Part shown: positions 40,801 to 52,884 of the stretch, in pieces | How positions within the stretch are numbered: the stretch's first letter is position 1 | Layout of the letters: every line of letters begins with the position of its first letter | Origin: Epiperipatus broadwayi | Taxonomy: Eukaryota; Onychophora; Udeonychophora; Euonychophora; Peripatidae | Length of the DNA stretch: 64,000 bases | Assembly (NCBI GenBank): GCA_028023455.1 | Contig: JAQFVV010012671.1 | Coordinates: 64,001 to 128,000 of the forward strand | Direction of reading: 5' to 3' | Translations under genes and position numbers: made by a program | Notes under the pieces: model-generated | The model's database searches: none | What the model was told of the DNA's origin: nothing | The model's input: only the letters and a program-made list of their open reading frames with translations

Positions 40801-41640
40801 AATGAAGCAATTTGATGATTTTTTTTTTTTATAATAGTCATTTTTCCAAAAAATTTCCTTGATAAGCTGCCCAGTCCATGGACAGAAAATGTTGCTTATT
40901 ATCTTTTATTTTGTTCAGTCAATTATATACTTTTAAGGTAAATATAAAAAAATCATGCAAAGAAATTTATGCATACTTCTGTTTCAAACAAAAATGAGAG
41001 AAGAATGAGTTCAAACTATTCAATCCTATTTATAAGATTTTTTATTGACGTTAGTGTAACTAAAGCAATCCTTTTTATATTCATTCATTAAGCTATTTCC
41101 AGTAACAATTCTCTAATAAAAATTATATTATGCAACAAATAAGAATAAATATTTTAGAATTATTATATATAATAAAAATTTACATTTCAAAATACCAATA
41201 TTATTTTTTATTTCAACAAAAAATAAACAATTTGTAATACATTCTCAATATATTACACTGGAAATATATATATATATAGTATAATATCATATCAGTAAAA
41301 AGGACAAATATATTCAAAATATTAAACACTTATTTGTATTGTTTATAATTTATTATTATGAATGCAGCAATGAAAACCAAACCTATAACAAAAGAATAAT
41401 AATTTAATCCAAACTATATGCTTTATTATTTCCATATTCACTTTCCTTTTTAAAATGAATAAAGTAAATTTACAATCACAATTTTATAATAATGTTATTG
41501 TTGTCATAACAACACAGTTAATATTTCATAAGTTAACATATTCACCATCCAAAAATCAAACAAGAAAGAAAGATGAAAAGAAAATTATGACTGACATCTT
41601 ACCACATACCGAAATACATCTCAAATTTCAACAGACACCA
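37842..41640 (-). repeat. 3' LTR of element 2
   Basis: Plus-strand start TGTAACAGAATAAAAAG. Plus-strand end near CTCAAATTTCAACAGACACC. It aligns with 45293-50142 through anchors such as AGATGATGAAATAA, CATAATCTTTACTTAATC-like blocks, GGACAAATATATTCAAAAT and ACTGACATCTTACCACATA. It contains one insertion absent from the partner (38372-38531). Confidence 0.75.
38360..38543 (+). mobile_element. Hammerhead element family H, copy ii (short form, 12-bp target duplication)
   Basis: AAATACCAATCA (38360-38371) and AAATACTAATCA (38532-38543) flank a 160-bp insertion absent from the other LTR of element 2 near 45755. It starts with the family's left tail (ACATCACATGATCA..., 38372-38410). It then jumps straight to TAGTCTGGG, inside the ribozyme's helix III loop, and continues to the common 3' end GAGAGTTTTGCCTGTTT. 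The upstream half of the ribozyme is missing. Confidence 0.75.
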
Positions 41641-41655
41641 CACACTCCTTCTAAC
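41641..41655 (-). promoter_or_regulatory. Polypurine tract of element 2
   Basis: On the minus strand GTTAGAAGGAGTGTG lies immediately before the 3' LTR start. It fits the plus-strand primer tract of LTR elements. Confidence 0.5.
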
Positions 41656-43178
41656 AAAAAAATATGATTTTTAAAAATAAACTACCATTATTTTTAAAAT
41701 GTATACAATAAACTATCTTCACATAAATATACACAAACATCCATTCTAATAAATTCTAAATACATTATTAGTATGCTTATCAAAACAAAACACATCCTAT
41801 TAATTCCTTTTATTCTCATCTCTTCAATATTTTTCCATTATTTCATTATAGATCTCCAATAAATAATATGTCAAAATTATCATGACTAACAAAGATTTGG
41901 CTCATTCAAGGTTTATTAACAATGTTCCACAAAGTACAACTATATCTCTATGTTTTTTTCATCCATTACAAAACTGGTCAATTACAATCACTAAAGTCTT
42001 ATCTTAAATTGGAAATTGATCCTTTTTAAATCTTTACCTCTTTCAGTAACTTCTTTAATAATTTGATTTCAAATTTATTATAGTTAAATAATATCACATT
42101 TAAAGAAATGAACTAATTCATAAATTCCTGTTAAAATTATTTAAAACCAAATATCACCAGCTAATATTTAATAGCTATATATATTTTCGTTACCTATTAT
42201 ATTTATACTATTAACCAAATATAAATATTTCACATCTCTCAGTGGCTTCATAATATTCCTATCTTTAGGATCTTATGATACTTCATAAGTAACGCAAGAA
42301 GCCATGAATATAAATACTTGAGATTAATTCTCTTTTTATCGCATTCCATACTTAACATCTCATGAATATCATGTTTTAAAAAAAAAATTATATCTTATTC
42401 TTATTAAAATATCAGATAGAGATCTTACATCTTATGAACTTAAACATATATAGTTATATTATTACAAATAATATAAGGTCTGAATTCAAATACTAAAACA
42501 ACATGAGGGAATAATATTTTAATTTCATTAAATAAATCATATTTATTTGAGTGGTACTATAGCTTTAAACTCCAGACATTGAAGATACCACCTTTAAAAT
42601 CACTTTTCTATATGAGATAAACTAACTAAATGCAAATTAACCTCAATAATGAGCTGGAGATCAAAATAGTAGCGGTACTAAGTTTAAAGTCACTTTCAAT
42701 ACTAAATGTTAACTAACCCCTATTTTAATTTCTTAAGGATGCTGCAACTACATTGTGAGAAACTTTTGGATTTGAGTAGCTTTTTGTGAAGGTCAGGGAA
42801 ACTACTGAACATTCCAATTTAATTTACAATTTGTAATTAAGTATTTAACATTTCATTGGAAATTCCTTTCTACCAGCTACTCTGTAGTGAGCCCAGGATA
42901 TCTTTCAACTGGTGCTTTACGATCAACCTATGTAGTGTTTCTAGCCCAAGCACTCATCTGCAGTTCCACTGACTCCTTAAAGAAAAGACTTAATCATACA
43001 AATAATTTCAATTTATAATTAGCACACATACTAAAACCTTATACCCTATACCTCTAACTTATCAAACCACTTACTCATCACCATTAATTAAGTTCTCCTT
43101 GACAAGTTTCAAAGAATGTGTCTTGTATGTTCTCTTTTCCATTCGTACATAAGTCTATTAATTCGTTAATCAAATCTA
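41656..43178. other. Interior of element 2 without recognisable coding sequence
   Basis: Stops in all frames. 42640-42990 is less A+T-rich but matches no retroelement domain that I can see. Confidence 0.4.
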
Positions 43179-45010
43179 TCACAGTATTAAATTGGAATTA
43201 AGCTTTCCCTCTCTCCTGTAATTTTCAATTACTTTCAATATTTCTGAATAAAACAACAAAGAAATCTCACTATTCATATTATTATCTACTTCATAGTTAC
43301 CCTTATTAGAAGTTTTCTCATGAAATGAAGGCTTAATCTGTCTCTCGGAAGGTTTATTCTCTTTTCCTTTCATTACATTATTATAAATTTTTCATAGGAA
43401 TGGTTGTTTAATCCAGTGGTCTTCAACCCTTGGTCCGTAGAAGTTTTCTGCTGGTCACCACTAGATTGGAAGGAAAATTTGTAATAACAAAATAATAAGA
43501 TTTTAAACTTTTAATTAATATAAACAATTTTTATTTATTTTTTCATCACAATTGCTTAAATAAAATTAATTATACTATAATTACTAAATAATCATCAAAG
43601 GAATTTATCTGAAAATGCAATCTTTAAAAGACAAAGCGTCAATCTCATGATAATTGCACCACTCCTTACACGTCAATTTCTATACCTAGTAGGCATTTCT
43701 GTATTGCATCAGCTCATTTATTGGTCATATATAGCAAAAAATTTTATTGCATTTGTATTATATTTTTATTTTGTGTGTGACATTTTTTTTTTGAAATTGT
43801 AAATTTCACAAAATGGGGGCAGATCATTGATGATGATTTTCATTCATCGAGAACGTAAATCTATTATCTTTTTTTAGCAAAATGACATCTTTATAATGAG
43901 TGTTTTATTTCTTAGTGTCACTTTACCAAAACAACTTTTCATTCTGTTTCTTTTTTTTAATTGGTAAAAATGAGATTAAAATAACACCAGATTCAAAATT
44001 AAAAAAAAAGTTTTTTTATTATACAAACTCCATATGTATATAACTTCATAGTTAACATTAAAGATATATATTACATTTATAATAATCATTGTCATGTAAT
44101 TACACTAGCTGTGATATTTCCCAATATTCAGATGAATAACATTTTATTTTTGCATGTTTTAACAATGAAATAATAAATGTAGCAATGCATGCACATTAAT
44201 GAGAACGATTGCTATTGTACTATTTTCTGTAGCAGTATGACTGCACAACTTGAGAAAGAGTGTACAGCATGTGAAGGTAAGCAACACCATTACAATACAC
44301 AGTAACTAGTGTGTTGTTTTGGTTAGTTATAACAATTATGCTCATCTAAGACTAAACAGTTTAAATCTTCAAGAAAAAATATCTGTAGACTTCTGCCGGT
44401 CCGTGAAATCTTATCCTTATTTTTGCCAGACCACAGGTATAAAAAGGTGGAAGACCACTGGTTTAATCTATTTCCTATAAGATATATTCCCTTTTTTCTT
44501 CATTATGACAGCCGTGACTTTGTCAATAATTATTTTCCATCTTTCTTTTGCTTTATAATATGTTTTTATATTCTTGTGTTTCACTTCCATAATCTATATT
44601 ATCATTAAATTTACTCTCCAAACTTTTAACTCCTTTGGAACCAATTTTATTTTTCAACCGTACTTCATTTATAATTTACCTTTTTACTTTGTTGTAATTA
44701 CTCAACATTTGAAAGCTTCATATCTAAGCTTTGATGCTCATTTATCTACTTTATTTCTACTAAATCATCAGAACAATTTATTTCTACCTTTTCAAACTTT
44801 ACAATCAACTTTATAATTTTCTATTTTTGCTTCTTTAAATTCCTTATTTTGATTCCTCATTTCTTCTATAAATTTTTTATTTTCTCTACTTTGATTATCA
44901 ATCTTATTAATTAAAACATCAAATTTATTATTTATTTTTTCAAACTTATTATTTATAGCTTCCATCATTTTCCTCAATATTTCCTGAATAACACTTTAAG
45001 GTTCTGAGAA
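43179..45010 (-). pseudogene. Gag-like coding remnant of element 2, split by a hAT insertion
   Basis: On the minus strand, 45010-44792 encodes MRKMMEAINNKFEKINNKF and further N/K/E-rich coil, like the gag start of element 1. Downstream frames are broken to 44461. After the 1047-bp hAT insertion and its duplicated GTTTAATC, a 64-codon open frame continues at 43373-43179 (KGKENKPSERQIKPSF, then YSEILKVIENYRREGKLN). No capsid signature or zinc knuckle was found, so gag is inferred from position after the primer-binding site and composition only. Confidence 0.5.
43414..44460. mobile_element. Non-autonomous hAT transposon, 1047 bp, with perfect 8-bp target duplication
   Basis: Begins CAGTGGTCTTCAACCCTTGG. 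The complement of the right end is CAGTGGTCTTCCACCTTTTT, a hAT-type terminal repeat of about 15 bp with one mismatch. GTTTAATC flanks it exactly at 43406-43413 and 44461-44468. The subterminal regions both contain GGTCCG motifs near CTTCTGC. No transposase was recognised inside, so it must have been mobilised in trans. It is inserted in the interior of LTR element 2 and is therefore younger than that element. Confidence 0.9.
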
Positions 45011-45272
45011 TGTTTCAACACTGTTGGTTTCCATAATTGTCTTTTTTTATGCAAAAATAATATCCTCTCTTTAACCAGAATAAATTATAAAATAGCTTAA
45101 ATTTATTTACTATTTCATATAACACATCCGCCCATTCAATCTTCCAGCCATCGATAAAATCTATAAAAGAATAACAATACAATCATCTACAAAACCTTAA
45201 TGTATACAAGATAAAATATCATATTCTTCTGTATGTATATATATGAGATGCAAATTTTAGTCTTTGATCAGC

Positions 45273-45290
45273 CCCGAGTTGGCTGTGCCA
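45273..45290 (-). promoter_or_regulatory. Primer-binding site of element 2
   Basis: On the minus strand TGGCACAGCCAACTCGGG begins 2 nt after the 5' LTR end. The 2-nt spacing and leading TGG match element 1. Confidence 0.65.
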
Positions 45291-46493
45291 TTTGTAATAG
45301 AATAAAAAGTTGCCCTACAGGTTTGTACAGCATTTTATAAACTCACATGAAAAGATGATGAAATAAACTTTATTATCACCTTAAATTCATTTGTAACAGA
45401 TCAAAATGAGAATATGCTCTAGTTTTAATGCCCTGCAGAGTTGGGAACCATTTGTAACAGAACAGATATGACAAAACTATGATAGAGTGATCCTGTTTAT
45501 TTTATGCCCTGAAAACTGCAGTGCTATTTATGATAGAATAAATATGTAATGGGAAATAATGACTCTAATATAACCTGAATAGAACATAGCTCGACATTGA
45601 TCGCCTTATATAACTGAATGAAAATGAGCCATGAAGTTGGACACCATTTATAACTGAATAAAATGTAAATCAAATAAAAATAATACTAATTTTATAAAAC
45701 CCTTAAATAATAATATTATTCATAACAGAATAAATATAATATAGTAAACTAAATGAATCATAATTATTCAGTATTTAACATAATCCTTTACCTAATCACA
45801 TATCTGACTATTAATTAAATTAAAACAAAACAGTGATAATATTTATTATAGAATCATGAATTCAAACAGCACTTAGAATAAATAAAAAACAAACAAAATT
45901 ATAAATTCAGATATCTTAAATATAATCCTTACTTATCATAAATTAAAATAAAGCAATTAAATCAAATAACATTGTCCCAAAACAATGATAAATGCTTAAG
46001 ATATATTTCACTTATAATCAAATGAAAATAATAAATCATTCAACAAACAAATTCTAATATATATACCTAATGAATCAAACATTGTTTATAATATGAATTT
46101 ATACTAAAATTTAACAATGTTCATATCCAAATAACATAACTCATGAACGATTGAGATAACAGTTTTAGTATGTCCTATAGGTTTACAATATTCATAATAT
46201 TCAAATAAATATACAACCCAATAATTAATTTTAAATCCTAATAAATGAAGTATAAATTATACTAACTAAGCCATGCTATATTTTTGTATTGATTTACTAT
46301 CACTAATCATGCTATTTATAACAAGATAAAATTTTTAATAAATGATGTAATATCAAAAAACCTATAAGATAATCTTGAATCTATAATATTCAATCATACC
46401 AAATATAAAGAAACAGTAGATTTCTATTGGATATTTACTTAAGTACAATTAACTAATCATATCATTTTTTTTAAATTTCCTATAACTAAATTA

Positions 46494-46700
46494 TTAAAAT
46501 GGTATATTTAAATATCAGTCTTTTAAGCTAATTGTGCATATGCTTTGCATAAATACTATATCTTGTATTGGTGAAAAAGTATTCATTTATTATTAACACT
46601 CGCAAAGCGTATGCACAATTAGCTTAAAAGGCTGATATTTGAATGTATACAATTGTAAACATACGCTATATAAAATAAATGCTTATTTAAAATGGTATAT
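46494..46700 (+). mobile_element. Hairpin element W, 14-bp target duplication, one-sided tail
   Basis: TTAAAATGGTATAT occurs exactly at 46494-46507 and 46687-46700. The 179-bp insert has arms of about 40 bp (AAATATCAGTCTTTTAAGC and its inverse ending GCTGATATTT near 46640) and then an unpaired tail of about 46 bp to 46686. The other LTR of element 2 shows the empty site near 39220. Confidence 0.85.
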
Positions 46701-46852
46701 TATAAGTCAAAATATATAAAAAGAATTATTAGCATTTGTTATAATTAAGAATATTAAAATTGAATATTTAAATTGGATTTACAATCGACATCAACAAAAT
46801 TTAAATATAATTAAATCAAATCATTCTGACTTATAAAATAACAAAAAATACT

Positions 46853-47678
46853 ACTATCAGCTTTAACCTCAGTACATGCGCCTTGAGTGCTTAATTTATT
46901 ACAAAAGAGATCTCTACAAATCTAAATGTTAGATTCGACTTTATAAAGATAAGAGTGGTCACTCTTATCTTCAACCTATTTGTCTAAATGTATAAGCAAA
47001 TCTAAAACATTTTGATTGTGAAGCTAATAAATTCTTCACTGATTAAGTCCACTACTTCTGTTAAACATTAACGATCGTGAAATCTTTTGATTTACAACGA
47101 GTTAATAGTCAGATCTTAAATTTAGAAATATTTTGAATCAACTTAAAATTGTAAATACTAATTCTTATTAAGTGCAATGTCAGCACACTAATACTTAAAT
47201 AATGCTATAACCTTAGTACATGCGCCTTGAGTGCTTAATTTATTACAAGAGAGATCTCTACAAATCTAAATGCAAGATTATATACTGACATTGTGCTTAA
47301 TAAGAATTAATATTTACAACTTTAAATTGATTCAAAATATTTCTAAATTTAAGATCCGACTATTAACTCATTGTAAATCGAAAGATTCCGCGATTATTAA
47401 TGTTTAACAGAAATAGTGGACTTAATCAGTGAAGAATTTATTAGCTTCATGCTCCCAAATCAAAATGCTTTACACTTACCTATATATTTAGAAAAATAAG
47501 TTGAAGATAAGAGTGGCCACTCTTATCTTTATAAAATCGAATCTTGCGTTTAGATTTGTAGAGGTCTCTCTTGTAATAAATTAAGCACTCAAGGCGCATG
47601 TACTAAGGTTATAGCCTTATTTAAGTATTACTTGATGACATTGTACTTAATAAGAATTAGTATTTACTATCAGTTTTA
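46853..47678 (+). mobile_element. Hairpin element X, 800 bp, compound foldback, 13-bp target duplication
   Basis: ACTATCAGCTTTA (46853-46865) and ACTATCAGTTTTA (47666-47678) flank the insert; the other LTR has the single-copy empty site near 39365. The layout is arm a-b, a middle unit repeating the arm start (ACCTTAGTACATGCGCC at about 47215), then inverted b and inverted a. It finishes with a right-only extension of about 50 bp (CTTATTTAAGTATTAC ... GTATTT). Each a arm contains a perfect small palindrome (12-bp stem at 46946-46971). No coding capacity. Confidence 0.8.
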
Positions 47679-49574
47679 TAAGTAAATAAGATTAAGATCT
47701 TATTGACCAACCATGAACTCATTACAGTACTTATCCAATCAATAATAATTTAGATAAAACATGATTATCATATAAAGTTTATATCTAGTCAGATAATAAC
47801 TATTAAATTCAATACAAAAACATGATAATATAATCTTACTCAATTACCAATCCTGGGGTTTGATTTCTGGATTATCTGATATAGTTATTTCAAATAAATT
47901 TTACAATATACAGTTTATCTTGTCTCACTCAAATGTTATTAATCTATAAATTCGTATTGCACTTGCACTTTTGAACAATAATCAGACAAGTTTATTTGTT
48001 TTAAGCTATATTAAAATTTATTACTAAATATAAATTACATGATTAAAAATATATATATAATGAATAAATCATAAATAATTGACATGTACACATACAATCT
48101 AATTGAATGTACAATAAATCGTCAATTGACATTAATTTCATATTTAAATATGTGATTGTCTATCAACCTCTAATTATTTAATACTAAATAAGAAACATGT
48201 ATATCTGTATAACACAAAATCTGTTGCACGACATTCATACTTTCCAAGATACAAGAGACTTTAATATAGATAAATCTAGTTATTAATTAATATGAATTTA
48301 AGAGAACAAAATAAAGTGAATACTTATTGTGATAAAATCTTTTTCTTTTGAACTTATAATATAAATGATATGCCTGAAGTTAATTTAAAATCAATATAAA
48401 AAAAAGAGAATATATTTTAAGTATTAAAATAATAATTACTATGCCACAAGATATGAGTTTAAACTTTAAAAAAATATTTCTCTTGTATTTTGATATGTAA
48501 TTAGATCACTATTTAACTTAAAACTATATGCTATTTATCAATAAATACATTTTTAAATGAAAATAAAAATATATATCAATAATAATAACAAATATAAATA
48601 AATGACCTGAATGACTCTTTAAATACTGTATTTCCAGGAAGGTGTCATAGTTCTGATATCTATTTCAAACTACTGATCAATAGGAGTATGTCTTTATTCC
48701 AGAAAAGGTATAATTACTCGCAAAAACTTTTAAATTCAAAGTATATTTTGTCAATTGCGATGTTTTATATATATCCAAATTATTCTTTCAATAATAGTTA
48801 TTTGGTTTATATAACATTATACACATAAGTAATAGCTTTTATTCACGATGTTATGAAGAGACATCCTTTCATGTGCAACTATTATTTCAAGATATTATGA
48901 ATGAATAGATGATAGCTTTACCTAGGATGATATGATGGGAAATTAAACTGATTCATATCTTAAAAAAATTTGATCAATCGATCTAATAAAATTTCACAAG
49001 CAAGTAAATATGACTCTTGTATACCTTCTGATATTTGAATTTCCTCTTTAAAATATATGTAACATCCAGTTTAAAGAATAAAATTATTCTGATAGTTTAC
49101 AATGCAATAAAGCAATTCAATGACTTTTTCCTTTTATAAAACACTGTCATTTTTCTATAAAATTTCCTTGATAGGCTGTCCGGTCCATGAACAGACAATG
49201 TTGCTTATTATCTCTCCATTTTGTTCAGTTAATTATATACTTTTAAGGTAAATATAAAAACAATCATGCAAAGAAATTTATAGGTGTTTCTGTTTAAAGC
49301 AAAAATGAGAGAGTAACGAGTTCAAACTCAGTCCTATTTATAAGATTTTTTATTGATGTCAGTGTAACTTATAGCAATCCTCTATATTCACTCATTAAGC
49401 TATTTCCAATAGCACTTCTCTAATAAAAATTGTATTATACAGCAAATAAGAATAAATATTTTAGAATTATTACATACAATAAAAATTTACATTTCAAAAT
49501 ACCAATACTATTTTTTATTTCAACAAATATATATAATACATTTACAAAATATTACACTGGAAATATATTTTTAT

Positions 49575-49765
49575 ACACATTTCCTTAGTAATATTTACTA
49601 AGACTGTAACCTCAAGAATATGCATGTAAAAATATGATAGTAGGGACCTCTACAGGTCTTAACCACAAGCTTACGTTTTGGAAAAAAAGAGGGGAACCCT
49701 CTTTATTTCAACCTACTTTCTATATAAATAGGTGAAGCTGAAACAGTTAGATCTGGGAGCATGAA
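49575..49765 (+). mobile_element. Partial copy of the X/Y hairpin family (Y2)
   Basis: Absent from the partner LTR. The left part matches element Y (TTTACTAAGACTGTAACC, GTAGGGACCTCTACAGG). The right part matches the b arm of element X (GGGAGCATGAAG). It carries an 8-bp stem with GAA loop (49686-49704) in the position of X's 12-bp palindrome. No target duplication was found, so the copy is probably truncated. Confidence 0.6.
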
Positions 49766-50142
49766 GTATAATATCATACCAATAAAAAGGACAAATATAT
49801 TCAAAATATTAAACATTTATTTGTATTGTTTATAATTTACTATCGTGAATGCAGCAATGAAAACGAAACATAACAAAAGAATAATAATTTCATTCAAACC
49901 GTATGTTTTATTATTTACATATTCATTTTCCTTTTTAAAATGAGTAAAGTCAATTTACAATCTAACAATACAATTAATAATAAACAATTTTATAGTAATA
50001 TTATTGATGTCATAGCAACATAGTTAATATTTCATAAGTTAACATATTCCCCATCCAAAAATCAAACAAGAAAGAAAGATAAAAAAATTATGACTGACAT
50101 CTTACCACATACTGAAACACATCTCAAACTTCAGTAGGTACA

Positions 50143-52174
50143 ATATATATGTGCAAATCCAATGCTACTCATAAATGAAGCCAAAAGCTAGAAACTTATC
50201 TATAATACTACTTCATATCTATGGAATATTTAAGTGTAAGATCAAATTGACTCAATTACTGCTCATCTACAAATATATGCAGCATGTATATATTTATACA
50301 TAGCATATATATTTATTGTATTACAAATTTACTATAATTTGAAAAATAAACATTTTGATAAAACATAAATATTCAGTTTTCATGGAAAAATTCTATACAT
50401 ATATAATAGTAAATAACAAAAATTCCATCCTACCATTTTTCATAATATTTAATTTTAAGCCAATATTACAATCAATATTGTTAATCACAAATGATTAAAC
50501 ATTACAAAAAATAAGTAAATGTAATTTCAATAATTTTCTATCACAAATGAAATGGAAAAAAAAAAAAAATCGTATATATTTATATGTTAATTAGTTCTCA
50601 CATAAGTCTTTTATCAAATTCTTATAACTATAGTCAATGACTAGCTACAATTTAATTATAGTTTATTATCCATATGTTGATTAAATTGAAATTTCTTTCA
50701 GCTTTTGCATAACTAATGTAGTGTTAATATTTTTAATATGTGAATTGTTCAAGAATGAAACAATTTTTCTGGTTCTACATTTGTTATCTATGAAATCCCA
50801 AACTCCACAAATCAATTTAATAATTCTAAAAATTTGCTTAAATGGATTATTGTGTGTTCATATATCATAATGAATTTCCATTTTTATTTATTTCAAAAAT
50901 AATAATAATAATAGAATGACTTTTATTAAATATAAAGTATAATTTTGGTTTAACATTTCTTTTTGATAAATGTCTCTCTTTTATTATCAAATGATTGATA
51001 GTTAATTCAGAGTCATCATTAAACATAGGCAATTATGTTCTATATTGAAATGGAAATTGTGAATGAACTTTTTTTCCCAATGGCTTAAATCTGTGATTTT
51101 TATATTTTAAACTTAATTGTTATAGATAGACTACCATTATTCCTACCTGTATGAGTTCGAAATCTTCTGTATTTTCCAGGTACTTTCAGCTCAGCCAATA
51201 TGGCATTGCAAAAATGTGCACGAAGGTATATAACAATAAAAAGTTGAATTGTTAAAAATCAGCTCAAGTTGTTTTGCAAAGTATCAGATTCCTGTGCATA
51301 AGGTCCTAGGAATAATTCCAGTTCTAGCACTTCCCGCATTTGAACTTCTTATAAAATAGAGACATACACTTATTTAATTATTTAGTTCACTTTTAAAACA
51401 AATAACAATAGAAAAAATATGGCAGGAGCTTCTAATGTTAGGTCATTATTACATCAATCTAGTCAAAAAACCAAAAACATATAATTAAAGAGTTTTATAT
51501 CCATAGCACGTTCTTTTATGAAGTTTAATTTATCTGCAAGCTGTTGAATAATATATATTAATTAGCAATTATATACATGATATCCAAAAGCAAGTTTGCC
51601 ACTCTAAGCTAAAAGTTCATTTTCAAAACAAAAGAAAACAGAAAATTATGGCAATAGGTTTAATATTTAAGTTAATCGCATCAGCCACTCAATGTGACAA
51701 TAAATATGCTGATAAAATTGAATTGTTAAAAAGTCATGACAGTTTATTTATTATGGATTCTCAGCTAAATATAAAATATAAAAGCAAAAAGTTTACCATT
51801 CTACTCGTACTAAATGTTTATCCTCAAAATATCAACTGAAAAAATATCAGTGAAGTTATCATTTTACATTAGATCTCAGTTTCTAAAATAGAAGACAAAA
51901 CTTTTATTAGGAATTTTCTGCTACATATACAATGTAAAATTTTTCAAAAATCACAGAAATGCAAGTTCATAATGAATTTAAATTTTTTTAAAAGCAAAAC
52001 TCATTAATAAATTAACAATTATGGGAATATTTTTTAAATATTTTTCTCTTTCATTAATCACTTTAAGATTTACCAAAAAAAAAAAAATACTTTTATTACA
52101 TTTCTCACATTTAGCAGTGCAAAATTTCTTCATGATCAAAAAATATAGATATGTAATAAATTTAAAAATTTTTT
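50143..52174. other. Non-coding A+T-rich DNA
   Basis: No gene recognised. The frame at 51648-51839 has no family resemblance. A possible acceptor at 51180 is followed by only a short open stretch. Confidence 0.4.
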
Positions 52175-52425
52175 CTATTGATTTTTACTAAGGCAGTAAC
52201 CTTTAAGAATAAGCATCTTAAAAATTCGAAGGTAGGGATTTCTACAGGTCTTAGTTACAAGCTTTCGCTATGAAGAAAAGAAGGAAACCAACTTGTGACT
52301 AAGACCTGTAGAGGTCCCTACCTTCGAATTTTTAAGACGCTTATTCCTAAAGGTTACTACCTTAGTAAATATTACTTAATATAATAATGTGTGTTTAATA
52401 AAATTTATAATTACTATTGATTTTT
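52175..52425 (+). mobile_element. Hairpin element Y, 227 bp, 12-bp target duplication, one-sided tail
   Basis: CTATTGATTTTT occurs exactly at 52175-52186 and 52414-52425. The left arm begins ACTAAGGCAGTAACC at 52187. The inverted right arm ends GGTTACTACCTTAGT at 52366. The arms pair over about 80 bp. A 47-bp unpaired tail (52367-52413) follows on the right only. Arm sequence is related to elements X and Y2. Confidence 0.85.
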
Positions 52426-52884
52426 TGAAAATAATATTCACTAATAGAAATATTTTTTAAGCTTTTATCTTTTTACAATATACTTTTTTTTATAGGGTCA
52501 CTTTTTTTCCATTTAACAATGTAATGAGTTGATTTTTTTTTTTTTTTTTTTAATTTAATTTTTTATACAATATTTACCAATAAATTACATTTAAGTTACA
52601 TTAATACATTATGATTCATTTTTAAGCATTTCCTCACTTTAATCTTATAATTACAGGTATGTATTTGAATGACTTCATTTCCATAAATTTTCAAATCAAC
52701 AAAGGATCAAGAACTAAAGGTTTCAGAATAAGTGTGCAATCTCTACTATAATATTTTTAGCATTATATTTTAGAAACCATTTCAACAAACAAATCATTTA
52801 GCAACTGGCTGTATTGAATTAGTGCAAACCTATTACATACCAGTATAAACAAAAATCAAGCAAAAGTACAATATAATATCTTAC

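Larger units (their letters stand above)
37842..50142 (-). mobile_element. LTR retrotransposon 2, minus strand, with LTRs of about 3.65 kb
   Basis: Direct repeats at 37842-41640 (3' LTR) and 45293-50142 (5' LTR) flank a 3.65-kb interior. Removing later insertions leaves LTRs of about 3.63 and 3.65 kb, close agreement. On the minus strand the 5' LTR ends CTATTACA, exactly as in element 1, followed 2 nt later by a TGG primer-binding site. A purine tract precedes the 3' LTR. Interior coding is limited to a coiled-coil gag start (44792-45010); no protease or polymerase was recognised. A hAT element (43414-44460) and four hairpin or hammerhead elements landed in it afterwards. No target duplication was recognised. 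Confidence 0.75.
45293..50142 (-). repeat. 5' LTR of element 2 (with three later insertions)
   Basis: Aligns with 37842-41640. The extra length is accounted for by insertions W (46508-46686), X (46866-47665) and Y2 (about 49575-49765), each absent from the partner LTR. Confidence 0.75.

Noticed and set aside
47020-47110. Hammerhead in element X (CUGAUUA ... GAAAUC)
   Set aside because: The core lacks G8-A9 and the stem II and stem I strands do not pair.
37842-50142. Segmental duplication rather than LTRs
   Set aside because: The repeats start and end at TG/CA-type borders with a primer-binding site and purine tract at the proper interior edges, which a plain duplication would not produce.
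51180-51230. Exon after a TTTTCCAG acceptor
   Set aside because: Only about 46 bp, no recognisable peptide, and an equally plausible minus-strand reading.
46853-52425. Mutator-like MITEs as the explanation for the hairpins
   Set aside because: Long inverted repeats fit, but duplication lengths of 12-14 bp that vary, and a tail on one side only, do not fit fixed 9-11 bp duplications with symmetric ends. Not fully excluded.
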